DNA of 64,000 bases. It comes from Endozoicomonas gorgoniicola (GTDB lineage: Bacteria > Pseudomonadota > Gammaproteobacteria > Pseudomonadales > Endozoicomonadaceae). Positions 61,993 to 64,000 of the stretch are shown piece after piece (positions within the stretch are counted from its first letter, which is position 1; the number at the start of each line of letters is the position of its first letter). Under the pieces are notes generated by a model. That model had not been told where the DNA came from. It saw only the letters and a program-made list of their open reading frames with translations, and searched no databases. A program made the translations under genes and the position numbers. Location: the NCBI RefSeq assembly GCF_025562715.2, contig NZ_JAPFCC010000001.1:2002501-2066500 (forward strand). Direction: 5' to 3'.

Positions 61993-62205
61993 TCAGCTTT
62001 TCATTTTCAACCTCATTTGGGTGCGTAAAAGTGTGTGTATTTGCTCATAAAAACGTGCCAAAAACGTGCCAAGGTGATTCAGCCTGAATCGCCTATCAGA
62101 TTTCTTCCGATCCCTTGTGAGAGAACGTTGGTCTGACAGGTACACAGGGCAAGTACCAAGAAGTTTTACGGCCTGTTGAATCATCGAATGAATCAACATT
62201 TTCAT
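61993..62205 (-). CDS. Small basic protein of unknown function
   Basis: 70 residues, MKMLIHSMIQQAVKLLGTCP at the start and many Arg/Lys after. Its ATG overlaps the stop of the preceding gene (ATGA at 62202-62205), which suggests coupled translation. No domain seen. Possibly real, but length and composition give little support. Confidence 0.4.
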   Translation of the reverse strand: MKMLIHSMIQQAVKLLGTCPVYLSDQRSLTRDRKKSDRRFRLNHLGTFLARFYEQIHTLLRTQMRLKMKS

Positions 62206-62900
62206 GACAGTTTTGCTTTTTTTAAAGCTCTGTATATCGACGGCTGACTGGTCTCCAGAACTCGGGCAATCTCCCGTTGTGACATGCCCTGTAAAGAAAG
62301 TTGGTGGGCTCTGGCAGCCAGAGAATCACCTTCTGTTATCTCAACTTCTTCTACCTCCTGAGCAGAAAAGACATTTGGGTAAGGCTCTTCTGAAGCAGAT
62401 AATTGATGCACATTGCATCGCATCACCTGCTCATAAGCCCCCTGAACTTTGTTGGCTCTATGGGGCTGAGGCATAGGCCCCCACTGAAAGATAATTTTCA
62501 GCAGTGATGCTTCGATATCCAGTTCTCCCAGGCTGACACCCTGCTCTACCCGTTGCTCAAAAAATTTGCTCAGATCATTCCCGTCAATCAGCATCGGGTA
62601 TTCATTACCCAACACATGGCAGATATTGTTTTTCGCAGCTTCCAGGGCTGCAAAAAAGTCATTCACCCGCCAGCACTGGCTTCCTTCTGACCGGAGTACA
62701 TCAACCCCGACCTGCACCTGAGGGTGATCAGAACCTAATTTTGTCACCAGCTCCTTTTGCAGCTTCATACGCTGCATCTGGGACTCTGTTTTTGCTTTCC
62801 AGTTAGCAGCTTCTTCAGCAGTCACAAAATAACCGACCTTTTGCCGTTGGCGGCCATTAATCCAGACCGTGGCCCGGCTTTTGATCTTTGTTGATGACAT
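62202..62900 (-). CDS. HTH protein, possible plasmid/phage-type DNA-binding regulator
   Basis: 232 residues. Good start: GGAGGTG precedes the ATG. The N-terminal 50 residues are basic (VWINGRQRQKVGYFVTAEEA). The C-terminal 45 are a clear resolvase/ParB-type HTH (LSLQGMSQREIARVLETSQPS, then IYRALKKAKLS). The middle is helical and acidic without a recognised domain. It is transcribed away from the CobT-like gene to its right in the same direction. Function unknown; DNA binding is likely. Confidence 0.65.
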   Translation of the reverse strand: MSSTKIKSRATVWINGRQRQKVGYFVTAEEAANWKAKTESQMQRMKLQKELVTKLGSDHPQVQVGVDVLRSEGSQCWRVNDFFAALEAAKNNICHVLGNEYPMLIDGNDLSKFFEQRVEQGVSLGELDIEASLLKIIFQWGPMPQPHRANKVQGAYEQVMRCNVHQLSASEEPYPNVFSAQEVEEVEITEGDSLAARAHQLSLQGMSQREIARVLETSQPSIYRALKKAKLS

Positions 62901-63100
62901 AGTTCACCTCCTATACGAAACGAATATAAAGAGGTACCGGATTGTGTTTATGATGGGTTGTGGCATGGTTCACTCAAAACTAGCGACACTGTATTTATAT
63001 ACAGCATGCTGCAATCTGGCAAATTTCCAACATAAACAACTCTGATTTCAACCAAAAAATGCCACTCACTGCAAAAATGCAATGAGTGACACTTTTAAGT

Positions 63101-64000
63101 TCATAGGATTAGCCAGTCACGGGTTAAAGTAAATAATGAAGACTTTAACTGGCTTAACTGATCAATCATCAGGCTCTTCGGAAACAGGTTTTTCACCAAA
63201 GGAACATTGATTCCCAACCCCACCACATCTATCCCTGACTGCTGACAACGACTCACCAGATCGACTACCGCATCGTGATGCTCACAGTCAGGCGCTCCAT
63301 CCGTAATCATCAGAATTAGGCGACGTTCCGCCTTTGCCTGACAGATTTGGTGAACCGCATGCCACAATCCGGTGGCCATGGGTGTTGAGTCGTGGCTGTC
63401 CAGAGCCACCAGTGTTTGAGCTACCTTTTGAGTAGGCTCTTGACCTGTGACGATAGGAAAGACTCTATCTTCTCTGGTACCCGGATAAGCCGATGCTGAA
63501 ACAGTGACTCCGTTTATCTGCTTCAGTGCATAGACCAGCGCCAGAACCGCTTCCCTTGCCAGCGGCATCCTTACTGCCATGGAAGAAGAAATATCCAGCG
63601 AGATATGAACGGTGGCATTGATAGTGATGGATTCTGCCCGTCGTTTGAAAAGACGACCATCATCTAACGCTATTCTGTGCAACCGTTTGCCATCTATCCG
63701 GGTACCTCTCTTGCCTGTGCGATCTCTGGTGAGCGTTTTGGCCTGAACCAGTCCGGTTAGCTGTGCGGCTAAACGGGTGGATTCTGACTGCACTTTCCAG
63801 AGCAAGTCTTTGGCGGCCTGCCTGTCCTCATCTGTCGTCACCACCGCATCCAGTCCTGGTGTTGTGGTGATGGCTGACAGGCCTGAAGACTGCTCGCAAC
63901 TCCATGACTCCAGCTCTCCGGCGACCGTTTCAAACAGGTCATCCGGCCAGTCCTGATCGGTAGATTCCAGAATTTGTTTCAAGCTCTCTTTTTGGAGCAA
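63101..64000 (-). CDS. CobT-like VWA-domain protein, N-terminus outside the window
   Basis: The visible 299 residues are the C-terminal part. A VWA domain runs from about residue 125 to the end, with the metal site motifs DISSSM (DxSxS), STPMATGL (Thr) and MITDGAPD (Asp). Before it lies a basic, Cob-type linker (TRDRTGKRGTRIDGKRLHR). Such VWA proteins work with a MoxR/CobS-type AAA+ ATPase, here probably encoded further right. Genes of this CobS/CobT-like type occur in SXT- and IncA/C-type elements, so this may belong to the conjugative element. It does not show a cobalamin role by itself. Confidence 0.8.
   Translation of the reverse strand: MLQKESLKQILESTDQDWPDDLFETVAGELESWSCEQSSGLSAITTTPGLDAVVTTDEDRQAAKDLLWKVQSESTRLAAQLTGLVQAKTLTRDRTGKRGTRIDGKRLHRIALDDGRLFKRRAESITINATVHISLDISSSMAVRMPLAREAVLALVYALKQINGVTVSASAYPGTREDRVFPIVTGQEPTQKVAQTLVALDSHDSTPMATGLWHAVHQICQAKAERRLILMITDGAPDCEHHDAVVDLVSRCQQSGIDVVGLGINVPLVKNLFPKSLMIDQLSQLKSSLFTLTRDWLIL

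Noticed and set aside
63101..64000. Annotation as a cobalamin biosynthesis enzyme
   Set aside because: Only the VWA part is like CobT; no cobaltochelatase gene is near, and this protein class is common in mobile elements.

Overview
The window looks like a marine, host-associated gammaproteobacterium; Endozoicomonas or a close relative is the best guess. This is an inference from style and cannot be fixed from sequence alone: very high insertion-sequence load, eukaryote-like proteins (a calpain-type protease, a five-finger C2H2 zinc-finger protein, an ankyrin protein), and an SXT-like F-type conjugation module. No rRNA, tRNA or CRISPR array was seen.

Layout. 1-8.2 kb: insertion-sequence debris (IS1634 end, IS630, IS66, IS110) around two exported proteins, an EF-hand/calpain-like protease and a mucin-like membrane-anchored protein. 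8259-15756: a complete transposon with inverted multi-repeat ends and a 6-bp target duplication. It encodes an AAA+ ATPase, a Mu/TniA-type transposase and a serine resolvase, and its cargo is a short CdiA-like toxin with an overlapping immunity gene. 16.1-24.9 kb: an 830-aa effector-like protein and a cytosolic catalase embedded in nested IS elements (IS4-type, IS1380, IS66 remnant). 25-27.3 kb: an exported catalase and ankyrin gene pair (katB-ankB type) behind a possible OxyR site. 27.5-32.8 kb: the zinc-finger gene, then a plasmid-type primase/helicase gene split by an IS1 element, with a candidate antisense RNA over its leader. 33.2-36.5 kb: a visibly AT-rich island with a PAS/LuxR regulator, a stand-alone Hsp70 substrate-binding-domain protein, a VUT-family transporter and a pseudouridine-5'-phosphate glycosidase.

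36.7-61.8 kb: an integrative conjugative element core. In order it carries traH, traG, traC, a trbC-traW-traU fusion, traN, traL, traE, traK, traB, traV, traA, traI, traD, a DUF4400 gene, traF, a probable excisionase and a tyrosine integrase. Three things interrupt it: an intact IS1634 placed exactly at the traU/traN stop-start overlap, an antisense parDE pair, and an antisense small membrane gene next to traG that may encode entry exclusion. 62-64 kb: an HTH protein, a small ORF and the end of a CobT-like VWA protein, a class also carried by SXT/IncA-C elements, so the element may continue to the right.

How the parts work together. The tra genes would build an F-type mating pore (TraB/K/V core, TraC/TraG/TraH/TraF/TraU/TraW/TrbC/TraN assembly, TraA pilin). 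TraI and TraD would process and deliver DNA, and Int/Xis would integrate and excise it. The interrupted primase/helicase and its putative antisense RNA suggest that part of the window derives from a replicating plasmid. The many IS elements explain most of the broken genes.
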